Origin: Anaeramoeba flamelloides
Taxonomy: Eukaryota > Metamonada > Anaeramoebidae
Direction of reading: 5' to 3'
NCBI GenBank assembly: GCA_027625915.1
Contig: JANTQA010000008.1
Location: forward strand, 7,309,501-7,373,500
DNA length: 64,000 bases
In this document: positions 34,111 to 43,945 of the stretch, piece after piece
How positions within the stretch are numbered: position 1 is the stretch's first letter
Layout of the letters: the number at the start of each line of letters is the position of its first letter
Made by a program: the position numbers and the translations under genes
The notes under the pieces: generated by a model
Told to the model about the DNA's origin: nothing
Databases searched by the model: none
The model's input: only the letters and a program-made list of their open reading frames with translations

Positions 34111-34801
34111 TATTTGTTTACCTTTTGAAGATCTTTTACACTTTTTATATGTTTAAATCCACTAATGGTGATAGATTCTAAAGAACACAGTCAATAAACT
34201 CAAATAATTAAATTTTTGTTTAATTGCTGTTCTTATTCAAAAGAACAGAATAAAACCCCAAAGATTTTTATATTTACTTTAAATTTCAAGTCTAAAAATT
34301 CCTGAAATTTTTTTTGCTCAAGATTTTTAAATTTAAACCAATTCTAACCTATTCTTTGAAGCTAAGCAATTGTTTGGATGTCTTAAAAAATAACTACAAA
34401 TATAATATACGTTTTTTTCACTATTTTGATATTTTGGTAAATATTTTTTACATCTTTTTGATCAATATTTTGATTTTTACAACAATTGATGGGCTCTGAA
34501 GATAATAAATCTTTATTGCCTTAGCAAAAGGATTTTATTCAACGAAAATATTGCTATTTTGAATTACTGTCTTTTTTATAGTTACGTTAAGTTTAAATAC
34601 AGTCCTTGTAAATATTTTATATTTACTGATAAATTCAAAATATTTTGATGTTTTTTTCCACCCCACTTCACACCAAATATAAAACCACCTCATTGAATGC
34701 TTTGAAAAGTGATCATACAAACAACTTTGTAAACCCCATTCCAAAAATTTGAACATCACAGAAACATCCAAAATCAAAAATAGGCAAAAAAAAAATCCAA
34801 T

Positions 34802-34985
34802 TTATTATATTTTTCGGATTTATTGTTAAGAACTAAGAGTGTTGGACACTTAGTCTGGTAAAGAGAGAATTTTGAAGTGACTAAATATGTGTCACCTAAT
34901 TCAAAGAACGTCTAAAATAGACACAGTCATTAGAAGAATTTGAAACTCAATTTAATTTTCTAAAATATCAATTTATTATATTTTT
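34802..34985 (+). repeat. Direct repeat L, unit 1
   Basis: GGATTTATTGTTAAGAAC, AGAGAGAATTTTGAAGTGAC, AATTCAAAGAACGTCTAAAA, ATAGACACAGTCATTAGAAG recur in the same order at 35138-35292. The units are about 150-180 bp and 336 bp apart. Confidence 0.8.
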
Positions 34986-35137
34986 CCAAACGTAATATTA
35001 AACCAGACTTAAGTTACCCATGAATTAAAGTTTTTATAAGTAATCATTTTCAACTAAATAAAAGAAAAAAATATAAAATGAAAAAATAAAAATTGGTGTG
35101 TCCAAAATAATAAAACAAGCTCAACAAAAACATTGAA

Positions 35138-35292
35138 TTGGATTTATTGTTAAGGGTTTGATGAAATTTCATCTAATCTTTTAATAGAGAGAATTTTGAA
35201 GTGACTAAATTTGAGACTTCTAATTCAAAGAGTATCTAAAATAGATACAGTCATCAGAAGTATTTGAATCTTTATTTAGTTTTCTAAAAAAA
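35138..35292 (+). repeat. Direct repeat L, unit 2
   Basis: This is the second unit of the pair inside element N, about 80% identical to 34802-34985 by eye. Further partial copies at 27750 and 42180 (reverse) show that L also exists outside this element. Confidence 0.8.
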
Positions 35293-35815
35293 AAGAAAGA
35301 GTAAAAAATGAAGGAGTAGGGAAAAAATGGTAGAAAGTAAAGAGTGAAGAGTGGAAAAAATAATAAAGAGAGGTTTAAAATAAGTGTGGTAAGAGATCTG
35401 AAGTTTGCTGGTTTAAATGAATTTATTGAGAGGCTTTATTTTGTCTTGAGCTTCTTTTTCCTAATTGCGTGTTGAGTAATCAAAAAATTGTATTGATAAA
35501 TTTGTTGAAATTTCACCAACAATTGTTGATCGATCAAATGATAAGATAACATCAACTAATTGTATTTGTGATTTTTCTATTTAACAAACTCAACACGAAC
35601 CTTCTTTCAATCATCAAAAAAAAATTTCCAGATCTAACAAAACAGATTACGTAACTGGAAAAAAAGAAAATGAAAACAAAACAAGAAAGACAAAAAATGA
35701 AATAGTTTGTATAATCAAAATTATTTCCAAATTGAATGTAAAGTGTAGTTTTGTTATTCTTTCAACTTTTTAAACTGTGTCCAAATTTTTGGAATTTAGT
35801 TTAGATTGTAAGATT

Positions 35816-38800
35816 AATGATTACAATGACTCGAAATATAGTAAAAAAGAATGCTAATTTCAATTTTCATAAATCATTAATGTGAAAATCATGAGGCAAT
35901 ATTTGAATTTAAATTTTTTTTTTTGTAATTTTAATATTTATATTTTGGAAATTGAATTGAAAACATATGAAATCTCATTTCCTGATTTGAAACAAATAGT
36001 TCCCGCTTTCATTTAGAATTATCATTTTAAAACACAAAAGATATCAATACAAACTCGAAAAATCCCAACTCAAAGAAAAATAGATCTCTTCAAAGAAAAT
36101 GACAAGACCAAAATTCAATTTATTTCTTCTGCACTTATTATTAAAAAAGAGAATTCTTTCCCATTTAAAATCCAAAACCTAGTAATATTATTTATTGATT
36201 TTTCATAAGTTTATTATCTTAATATTAAACCGACAATTGTATGAAGAATTCTAGAGTGGTGTTGTGTTTTCATGAGTTACTTTGTTTTTTTTTTTAATAA
36301 ATACTTTTTTAATTTTGAAAATGTCTATTGAATATATTATCTAAAGAATAATTAATAACAACCTAATCGTGGTTTTCTAAATTTTTAATTGACTTGATAA
36401 AGTTAATAGATATTATTAACGAAAAAAAGAGAACCAAACAAGGTTTTTTTAAAATAAACAGAAAAAAGAAAAGTTATCTTTAATTTTCATCTTTTCTAAC
36501 GAATCTAAAAAAAAAAAAAAAAACCTACTTATATAGAAAAAAATTGAAATAACCAAAACAATTTCAACAGATTTTTTAATTATCAGCCTTACTGAAATTG
36601 AAAAGTTATATCAATGAATAAAATAAAAGTATTCATTACAATCACGGTTTTTACAATACTATCTCCAAATTATCAAGTTTTTTTCTTTGAGTAATTCTTT
36701 ATTAAATATTTCTTGAAAAGTTTATCTATTTTGTAGATTAAGAAAATTACCTTTCTGGATCTCAATATAGAAAAGGAGAGCTAAAGTATTTTTTTATTGG
36801 TTTGATAATAGAATAATGAATTACACTTTGCGATTAATTTGTTACTTCTTTCCAATGTAATATATTTTCATTTTGGATTTCTGTGATTTCTGTGATTCTT
36901 ATAAAGTTAACAATTAAAAAACTTGTTTCGCTTTTTTTTCTGATTTGCTCTTTATTGACAATATATAGCACCATTTTTATAATTCACTTGATAAAATTTT
37001 TGAAATTAAAAACTAAAATTCAAATTTTTCCACACAGTTAAAACAATTAAAAGAATCACAATAATACAATTTCATATAAATTAGAAATAATTTTGATTTT
37101 TTCAAAAATATTTAGATTCATTTTTTCATTTTTTAGTTTTTTTGTTTTCATTTCATTTTTTGAGTTACTTAACGTGTTTCATTCAATCGAAATATTTTTA
37201 TCGAACAGTTGATATGATGTTAAAGTTGAGTTCTTCTATTTTGAAGAACTCAAATAAAATTAGTTGGTGGTATCTAATCATTTGATCGATCAATAATCCT
37301 AATAGAATTTTTACAAATTTACCAACTTATTTTTTTGTTTTTCCCTCTCTCTAAAATTTTTAACACACCAATAATTTATTTGTATTGATAATTATTTATT
37401 TTTTCCTTTTTGGAGTCTTGTAATTTAAAAAAAATTTTTAACATTTCAATTAGAAAATGTTGTTTCTAATTTGGTATTTCTTGGAGAATTGATTAACTAA
37501 GATTTTTTTTTTCAAAAATTGAATTTTGGTGTATTAAAAATTTTGAATTGGAGTTTACATCAAATTTGAAATTAAAAAAAAAAAAAAAAAAATCATTCAC
37601 AATAAGAAATTTTAATGGTCCATGAAATAAAGTCGCTGGAAATTCAAAAAATAATTTGGAAATTATAAAATTAATTAAAGGTTTAGCAGAAATTTGCCTA
37701 ATTGAGAGTCAATTTGAATTCAAGAAAGTATAAAGTAGTTTTAAAAAACTGTGATGAAAAAATTTTTGTATATAATACTGAAAATAATTCTCTAAACGTT
37801 TGTCATTCTGTTTTGAAAAAAGATACTTTTCAAAACTTTTTTTTCTCACGTTTTTTCAAATGGCTTTAATACAATCATTTTTACCATTAATAAAAAAATC
37901 AAATTTTATTAAATATCTAAATAAAAAATTAAAATTGTTATACAGCAATTTTAAAATGGTGAAGTCCAAACTTTGTGATTCACTCTTTTACTCGGTTTAA
38001 GTTACACTTTTTAAAATCTTTGGTGCTAACTTTTTTAAAACGGTTGTAGATACTTTCAAAATTTTTCTTTCTAATATGTAAAATAATGATAATAAATATC
38101 AAAAAACAAAATGAAAAATGAAAATTCAAATCTATTTCACTCATAGAGTGGCAGAAAAAAATAAAAAATACAATTTACTTCTTAATAATCAACCAAATAA
38201 TAATTGTTTATAAATAAGAGAAATAATAAACTTCAAATTAGAGTTTATATTGATTAAAGAAATACTTTAACAAACTATAAATTTTCGAAAAAAAAAAATG
38301 TTAAAAAAATATTTGGGACGCCTTTATTTGAACGTCTTATGCAAAATCTCACAATTCTTTTCGAAAATTAAAATTGTTAACAATAAGATTTTACAATAGC
38401 AAATGGATTCATTTTAAAGAAATTAACTAACCTCAATTTTCTTAATGTGTTTTATTTGTTTTTTCAAAGATTTTTTTTTCCAATGATCTTTTGCAGGAAG
38501 AAAAAGATAAAGAAAAATTAAAAAAAATAGAAAAGAAAAATCAAAAAAAAAGGAACAAAACAAAATTTTTTAAAAATAAGAAAAAACAAAAATGAAAAGA
38601 GAGAAAAAGTATTGAAAAAAAAAAATGAAAACATTTAATGAAAAAAAAAAATTGATGAAATTAGAAAAAATGGTTCTGATCTAAAAATTAAAAATTTATT
38701 TTAAGAAGAAGATTGGATTAAAACACATTTAATTTGTTCTATTTCTTCGATTAAAAATGGGAATCTTTGACTGAAAAAGAGTTTAGTTTCATAAATTATT

Positions 38801-38923
38801 ATAATAATAATATTTTAGAAAAACTTTTTTTAGAGTACTTTTAAAATTTTTATTTTTCATTGTCCAAAATATTTTACACTTTCTTTTATATTTTTTCTTT
38901 TCATTTAGTTTTTCCAACAAAGA
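35816..38923. other. AT-rich stretch with a worn element N copy
   Basis: Most of it is featureless. The segment 37170-37390 (GTTAAAGTTGAGTTCTTCTA, TTAGTTGGTGGTATCTAATC, CATTTGATCGATCAATAATC) follows the conserved interior of element N in the orientation of the 11068 copy, with no ends left. A short plus-strand frame at 37800-38000 is low-complexity and not supported. Confidence 0.4.
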
Positions 38924-39509
38924 AATAAACTACATTTCAAAAATTGGAGCTCACATTATAATATTATTGGAAGCGGTTTTGTTGAGTTTATCCTTTCATT
39001 CTTATTAAAAAATATTTTCAATTTTTTTATTAAAATCATTAATTTTTTATTTTATAAAAATTTTGTTTTATTTGTTGAAATTTTTTTTTTTGTTTTCAAT
39101 TCTTTTCAATTTTTTTTTGATACATTATTTTTTTTGCAAAAGATCAAAGTCAAAAAAAAAAGATCTTTGAAAATACATTTTAAAAGATTCAGAAAATTGA
39201 GACTTTGTAATATCTTTTAAAGTGCATATATTTATTCAGCAAAAAATCTTCTTGTTAACCCTTTTTCATTGAAAATTCATTAATAAAGAATTTATAAGGC
39301 TCATTTCAAAAATTGTATTTCATCTTTTTTTTAGTTTTTTGATTTTATTTTTTATTAATTTTTAAAATATCAAGCTTTTGTGTGTTTCTAATAATTAAAA
39401 AGTGAATTATTAATCAGATTTAATTATTAGTTGTTTTTAAATACTAAATACTTTTTTTTTTTAAATTTTTTCTTTCAGGGTGTCTCACATTTTTTGAAAT
39501 ATAGTTTTG
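38924..39509 (+). mobile_element. Element K, copy 1 (about 586 bp)
   Basis: The left end ATAAACTACATTTCAAAAAT, continuing TGGAGCTCAC, is mirrored by GTGTCTCACATTTTTTGAAAT at the right end. The interior has poly-T blocks, AAAAAGATCTTTGAAAATAC, GATTCAGAAAATTGAGACTT and an internal copy of the end motif (about 39300). Ends resemble element N, so this is a related Tc1-like family. Nothing is coded. Confidence 0.7.
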
Positions 39510-39519
39510 GTAAAAAAAA

Positions 39520-39993
39520 TCAATATTTTACAAAACTTAATATTAAATCACATTTAAGATAACTCAGTATTAATATTTTTATCTAAATTAAAGTAAAAAA
39601 AAAAGAAAACGAAAAAAATAAAAAAATAAAAAAATATCTCTATTCAAAATTTTGAAAAGAGCACAACAAAAAAATTCTATAGATAAAATTGTTGAAATTT
39701 CACCAACAGTTTTTGATCTAATTAAACGTTTAATATCATCAGCCAATCATGGGTGATTTTTTCCATTTAACTGAACTCAAATTTAAATTTATATCAACCA
39801 TCAAAAAAAAATTCCAGATCTAATGAAAACAGATTACGAAACTGGAAAAAAAGAAATCAAAACAAAAAACAGAAAATGATAAAAAATATTCGTTAACTTC
39901 AAAACTATTTCCAAATTGAACAAAATTGTAGTATTGTAATTCTTTATATTATTTTAAACTGTGTTCAAAATTTTGGAATTTGGTTTATATATA
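39520..39993 (+). mobile_element. Element N, 3' half copy
   Basis: It matches 34985-35815: TTGTTGAAATTTCACCAACA, AATTCCAGATCTAATGAAAA, CAGATTACGAAACTGGAAAA, ending GTTCAAAATTTTGGAATTTG. The left half is missing, and the copy directly follows element K. Confidence 0.65.
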
Positions 39994-40213
39994 TTAATAG
40001 TCTATTGTAGACGGGTATTTTTTCTTTCAAAAGGGGAAATATATATTATTATTTTAATCTTGGTTTTTGAAAATAACTTTAATTTTTATATGTTATTTTT
40101 CCAAAATTTTTTCTTCAATTAAAATTTTTTATTAATAAAACAACACTCAATAATAAAAATGATTTAAAATCATTCAAAAAAAAAAAAAAAAAAAAAACAA
40201 ATTATTTGAATAG

Positions 40214-40901
40214 TAATAATGATCGTACGAGAGAACATTCATACAGGGAAAGAAGTCCACAAAGATATAGAGGGCGTGAACGTAATTCAAGAAGAGAGAA
40301 CAATGGTAGATACCGAGAGAGAAACAGTTATAGATATGGAGAAAGTAAGTTGGAGGAGGAGAAAAGACTTGATAAGGATCTTGATCTTGCATTGGAAGAA
40401 AACAGAAAGAAAAAATTAGAAAAGGAAAAAGAAAAACAGAATTATAGAGGTAGATTCAAAGAAAGAAAGATAGAGAAAGAGAAAGACAGAGAAGGTGATC
40501 GAAAGAGACATAAACATCGAGAAAAAGATCGAGATCGAGATCGAGAACGGGGAAGAGACAGAAACAGAGACAGAGACAGAGACAGAGACAGAGACAGGGA
40601 TAGAAACAGAGATAGAAACAGAGACAAAGACAAAAACAGAGAAAGAAGGAAAGAAAAAGAAAACGAAAAAGAAAAAGATCGAGAACGAAGACATTCCTCC
40701 GGAAAAAGGGAAAAAAGAAATAAAAAAGAAAGTATTTCATCAAATCGTGAATCACATAAAAAAAGGGATGATAACAATGATCAATCATCAAATAATAAAC
40801 AAAGCATTTCACCTTCACCAAAAAAAAAGTATAAAAGTGATAAAGAGGATGAATTATTAAATGAGAAAAACAAAACAAAAAGGAATGAAAGAAAGTTATA
40901 A
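40214..40901 (+). CDS. RS/RD/RE-rich 3' exon, probably of the SR gene
   Basis: A 229-codon frame with no methionine at all opens just after an AG at 40212-40213 and ends in TAA, so it must be a downstream exon. It encodes NNDRTREHSYRERSPQRYRG, a charged segment (KLEEEKRLDKDLDLALEENR), an uninterrupted RD/RN dipeptide tract from a GACAGA repeat (about 40543-40640), and a basic Ser-rich end. Such mixed-charge RS/RD/RE tails occur in splicing and mRNA-processing factors and promote assembly in nuclear speckles. In phase and composition it fits the donor at 32340 of the RRM gene. The alternative is the last exon of a separate gene whose 5' exons I could not find. Frames on the other five readings over the tandem repeat are by-products. 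Confidence 0.65.
40543..40645 (+). repeat. GACAGA tandem repeat encoding Arg-Asp/Arg-Asn
   Basis: About 16 six-base units, GACAGA with GATAGA and AACAGA variants, sit inside the RS exon. The period is divisible by three, so unit gain or loss keeps the frame. Confidence 0.9.
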
Positions 40902-41403
40902 TTCTCTCCAATCAAGTTAAATCTCACTTTTATAATAGAATCAAATTCTTTTTATTTAAAATGAATTCTGATTAATTTTTTACTAATGTATTCCAATATT
41001 TTTTTTTTTTTTATTTTTTTTTTTTCTTTTAATAATATTGTTTACAATGCCATTAAAATTTAAAAAAAAAAAAAAATTAAATTTATTTTAAGATAATAAA
41101 GATCTTTTATATTAATATAATCTAGAACTTTTCAGTAATTTAATGATTTGTTTTTAACATATTATTAAATTAAACTTTATATTCATTATAATTATATTTT
41201 TCTTTGATTGCTTCTGGTTTCAAAGAAAACAAAATAGCTAACAAAATCAAATCTGTATTACAAATCAAAAGAATTTGGCTTATGTAAACAAGAAAAAAAA
41301 AAAAGGAAATTATATTCTATTAACAATAAGTTTTCCAATAATTAAAAACTTTAAACAAAAAATTTTTTTTATGAACAAAGAGAGGAAATTAATTTTCTCT
41401 TAC
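40902..41403. other. 3' flank of the RS exon
   Basis: AT-rich DNA with homopolymer runs; no repeat family recognised before hairpin family E starts. Confidence 0.4.
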
Positions 41404-41690
41404 AGCCGTTAGGTTTTCCAGAATTCAAAAGAATGGAGAAAAATCTATGATTTTACTCAATTCTTTTGAATTTTGGAAAAGTGCCATTAGCTTTTTTTTA
41501 ATTTAAGAAATAAAAAGAAAATTTTTGAAATTTTCTTTTAATTTCTTAAATTAAAAAAAAGTGCCGTTAGGTTTTCTTGAGTTTTCTATTTATTTGTGAA
41601 GTGTTCTAGGTTTTTTTTACTTTAGAAATAAACGGAAAAATTTATTTAATTTTCGGTTTATTTCAGAAATTGAAAAAAACTAGGCACTCA
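41404..41690. repeat. Hairpin family E, three-module copy
   Basis: Module 1 pairs CCAGAATTCAAAAGAATGGA with CAATTCTTTTGAATTTTGG around AAATCTATGATTTT. Module 2 pairs TTTTTAATTTAAGAAATAAA with TTTCTTAAATTAAAAA. Module 3 pairs CTTTAGAAATAAACGG with CGGTTTATTTCAGAAATTG. Borders read GCCGTTAGG, GTGCCATTAG, GTGCCGTTAGG, GTTCTAGG and CTAGGCAC. It is the cleanest view of the family's architecture. Confidence 0.8.
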
Positions 41691-43945
41691 CCTTGATTGG
41701 TAATGGAAATTAGCAATTTTGATGGGTGGAAAAAAAAATATTTTGGAATCGGCCAAGCTCCAATTTTTTTTTTTTATAAACTAAAAAAAAAAAGAAAAAT
41801 TAATAAAAAAAGGAAAATTTAAAAAAGGAAAAAAAGAAAAAATTGAAAAGAAAAAAAGAAATTTAAAACGGGTTTTATAATAGGTGATTAGTAAAAAAAA
41901 TAAATAAATACCAGATTTGCATTAAAGACACTCAAAATAGCAACCACGGTCCTTTTATATAAAATCTAATTTTTTGAAACAATCATGAAAGGTTATTTGG
42001 GTTTTTATACTTTCTTTTTTTGATTTGATCTAATTTATTTACTTTCTTTTGATAATTTTGGACTTTAGTTTAATATATATTTTTCTTTATTATTTAATTC
42101 TCTTTAATTTCTGAAAACTAAATTGAGTTTAAAATACTTATAATAACTGTAATAAAAAGGTTCTTTTTACTACTCCTCGAATTAGGAATACATAAAATTA
42201 GTCACTTCAAAACTCTCTCTCTTAAACAGATTAAGAACTCTTGATTATTTAACCCTTACCAATATGGCTAATCTCTTGTTTTTTTTTGTTTTTTCTTTCT
42301 CTTTTTTCGAGTCTTTGTTTAAAAATAAATTTTCTCTTCATTTTTTAAAGTGTCCTCTGAGCTGTAATCCTACCTACATTATAGTTGGTATAAAAAATCT
42401 AAATAATTTGAATTTTTTAGGTACTTATGATGTGATTTTGTTAAATTACCTCTCCTCAATAATACAAAAAAAAAAAAATATTAACAAATCTTCAGAACTC
42501 AAAAATTTTTTTCAGAAAAAATAACCTCACAAATATGAAAAAAATTACCAGGGTATTTAATGGATAATATCATGAATGTTGAGTTCGGTGTATTAGGAAA
42601 TGTGCTTAAACGTTTCTTATTAGTGATTTACTATATTTTTTTTTTTTTTTATCAAATTTTTGAAATTTATTTTTTGTTCGGTCTCAGCCCAGTGTATTTT
42701 TTTATTGGTATTAATCAAGTATAAGTGATTATTTGTTTGGTTTTTTTTTTTTGATGGGGTGTTAAACTAATTAAATTTGCTTCTGTGTTTTTTATTTCAC
42801 TTTATTTATTTTCGGATATTTCATTTAAAACCACTTCATTTCAGTTGGGTTGGTTAAGTTTATCTAGAAAAAAGGGTAAATTTAGAAGTTAAAAGGTATA
42901 AAAACATAACTTTCCAATATAAAATTAAGTTGGGTATTAATAACACATTTACCCTGACCAATGTTTTATATTTGAATTTTTATGTCTCAAGATGTTTCCG
43001 AAAGATGAAAAAAAAATAACACTTTTTTTGGAGAAAAGGTGGTATTGTCTAATTCAATAAAAAAAAATAGGTTAAATCATAAATAAACAATTTCTCTTTT
43101 TAAAAAGATAATTTATATATAATTTATTCTTTTTTTATAAATTTTATCAAGAATAAACACCTTAGAGTGAAAAATTCCATCATCAAAAAGAAAAAAAAAA
43201 CACCAATTTTCATATCTTTAAAAATATCTTGTTAAAATTGTGATCAAAAATTTTAATATTTTTTATTAAAGTAATGTCTAACAAACTTTTTGGGGTATTA
43301 TTAAAAATAATTTAATGATGAAAATTAGTTTAAAATTGTAATCTTTGAATGAAATTTAATTAAATAATTTTTAAAATGAATTGTGAATGATTTTGTGGAA
43401 TTAGTTAATTTTTTTATATTATTAGGGTTTTATAATTTTCGGGTTAATTATTAAAAAGCGAATTATTACGAAGAATAAATAATTAGTTGATATTTTCAGA
43501 TGTAACAATTAATTTTTTTTTTCAATTGAATATTTCAGATGAGTCATAATTTTGGATCTATTTCTTAGTTTTTTTTAATTTTCTATAATAACTTTCTTTA
43601 AATTGTTCATTCTCAAGAGAACATTTGTTAGGTTAATCGGAAATTGTAAAATCCAATAATAGTGAATAAGTTGCTTTGATATCCACATTTGAAATAAAAT
43701 AAAAAAAAAAATTAAGCTTATTTTTATTTTTATTTATTTAATGTTCTGTTAAAAAATATTTAATAAAAAATAAATAACTAAAGAATCAGATCAAAAATAT
43801 TAGATTGAATTTTTTCAAAAATCAAAATCAATTTAGAAAAAAAAAATATAAAATCAAAAATTAAAAATTCAAAAAAAAAAAAAAGGCAGAAAGAAGAAAA
43901 TTATAAAAAAAAAAAAAAACAAAGGAAAAAAACCAATAAAAATTA
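41691..43945. other. Gene-free spacer with element fragments
   Basis: It contains a reverse fragment of repeat L (about 42180-42250) and the right end of an element K copy (about 43440-43556, GCGAATTATTACGAAG then GATGAGTCATAATTTTGG). An 86-codon frame at 42264-42524 is F/S/N-rich and unsupported. The rest is AT-rich, with A-rich DNA downstream of the next gene. Confidence 0.4.

Larger units (their letters stand above)
34731..35815 (+). mobile_element. Non-autonomous Tc1-like element N, full-length (about 1.08 kb)
   Basis: The left end GTAAACCCCATTCCAAAAAT and right end CAAATTTTTGGAATTTAGTT are inverted repeats of the same type as the decayed transposase at 9067-9932, and the overall length is alike. 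The interior codes for nothing. It carries two direct copies of repeat L (34802-34985 and 35138-35292) and, at about 35094, the motif GGTGTGTCCAAAATAATAAA also found in the deleted copy at 11402 (reverse). Confidence 0.65.
32340..40213 (+). other. Probable 7.9-kb intron joining the SR gene to its RS exon
   Basis: The donor GTAAGT at 32340 and acceptor GAATAG ending at 40213 join ..RRNER-S-NNDRTREHSYRER in a continuous frame (TC + T). No exon of another gene is recognisable in between. The interval holds element J, repeats M and L, Tc1-like elements N and K, and AT-rich DNA. It would be the longest intron here, but two other genes have repeat-filled introns of 3.8 kb. Confidence 0.55.

Noticed and set aside
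34535-34777. 80-codon minus-strand frame with several Trp (FLEWGLQSC..RWFYIWCEVGW)
   Set aside because: Part of it is just the translated terminal repeat of element N; no family pattern and no splice context.
40416-40911. Three long minus-strand frames opposite the RS exon (poly RS, LF and VS readings)
   Set aside because: They are by-products of the six-base GACAGA repeat; their composition is only what the repeat dictates.
42264-42524. 86-codon plus-strand frame (MANLLFFFVFSFSFF..)
   Set aside because: Low-complexity F/S/N/K codons typical of the A/T background; no domain and no splice partner.
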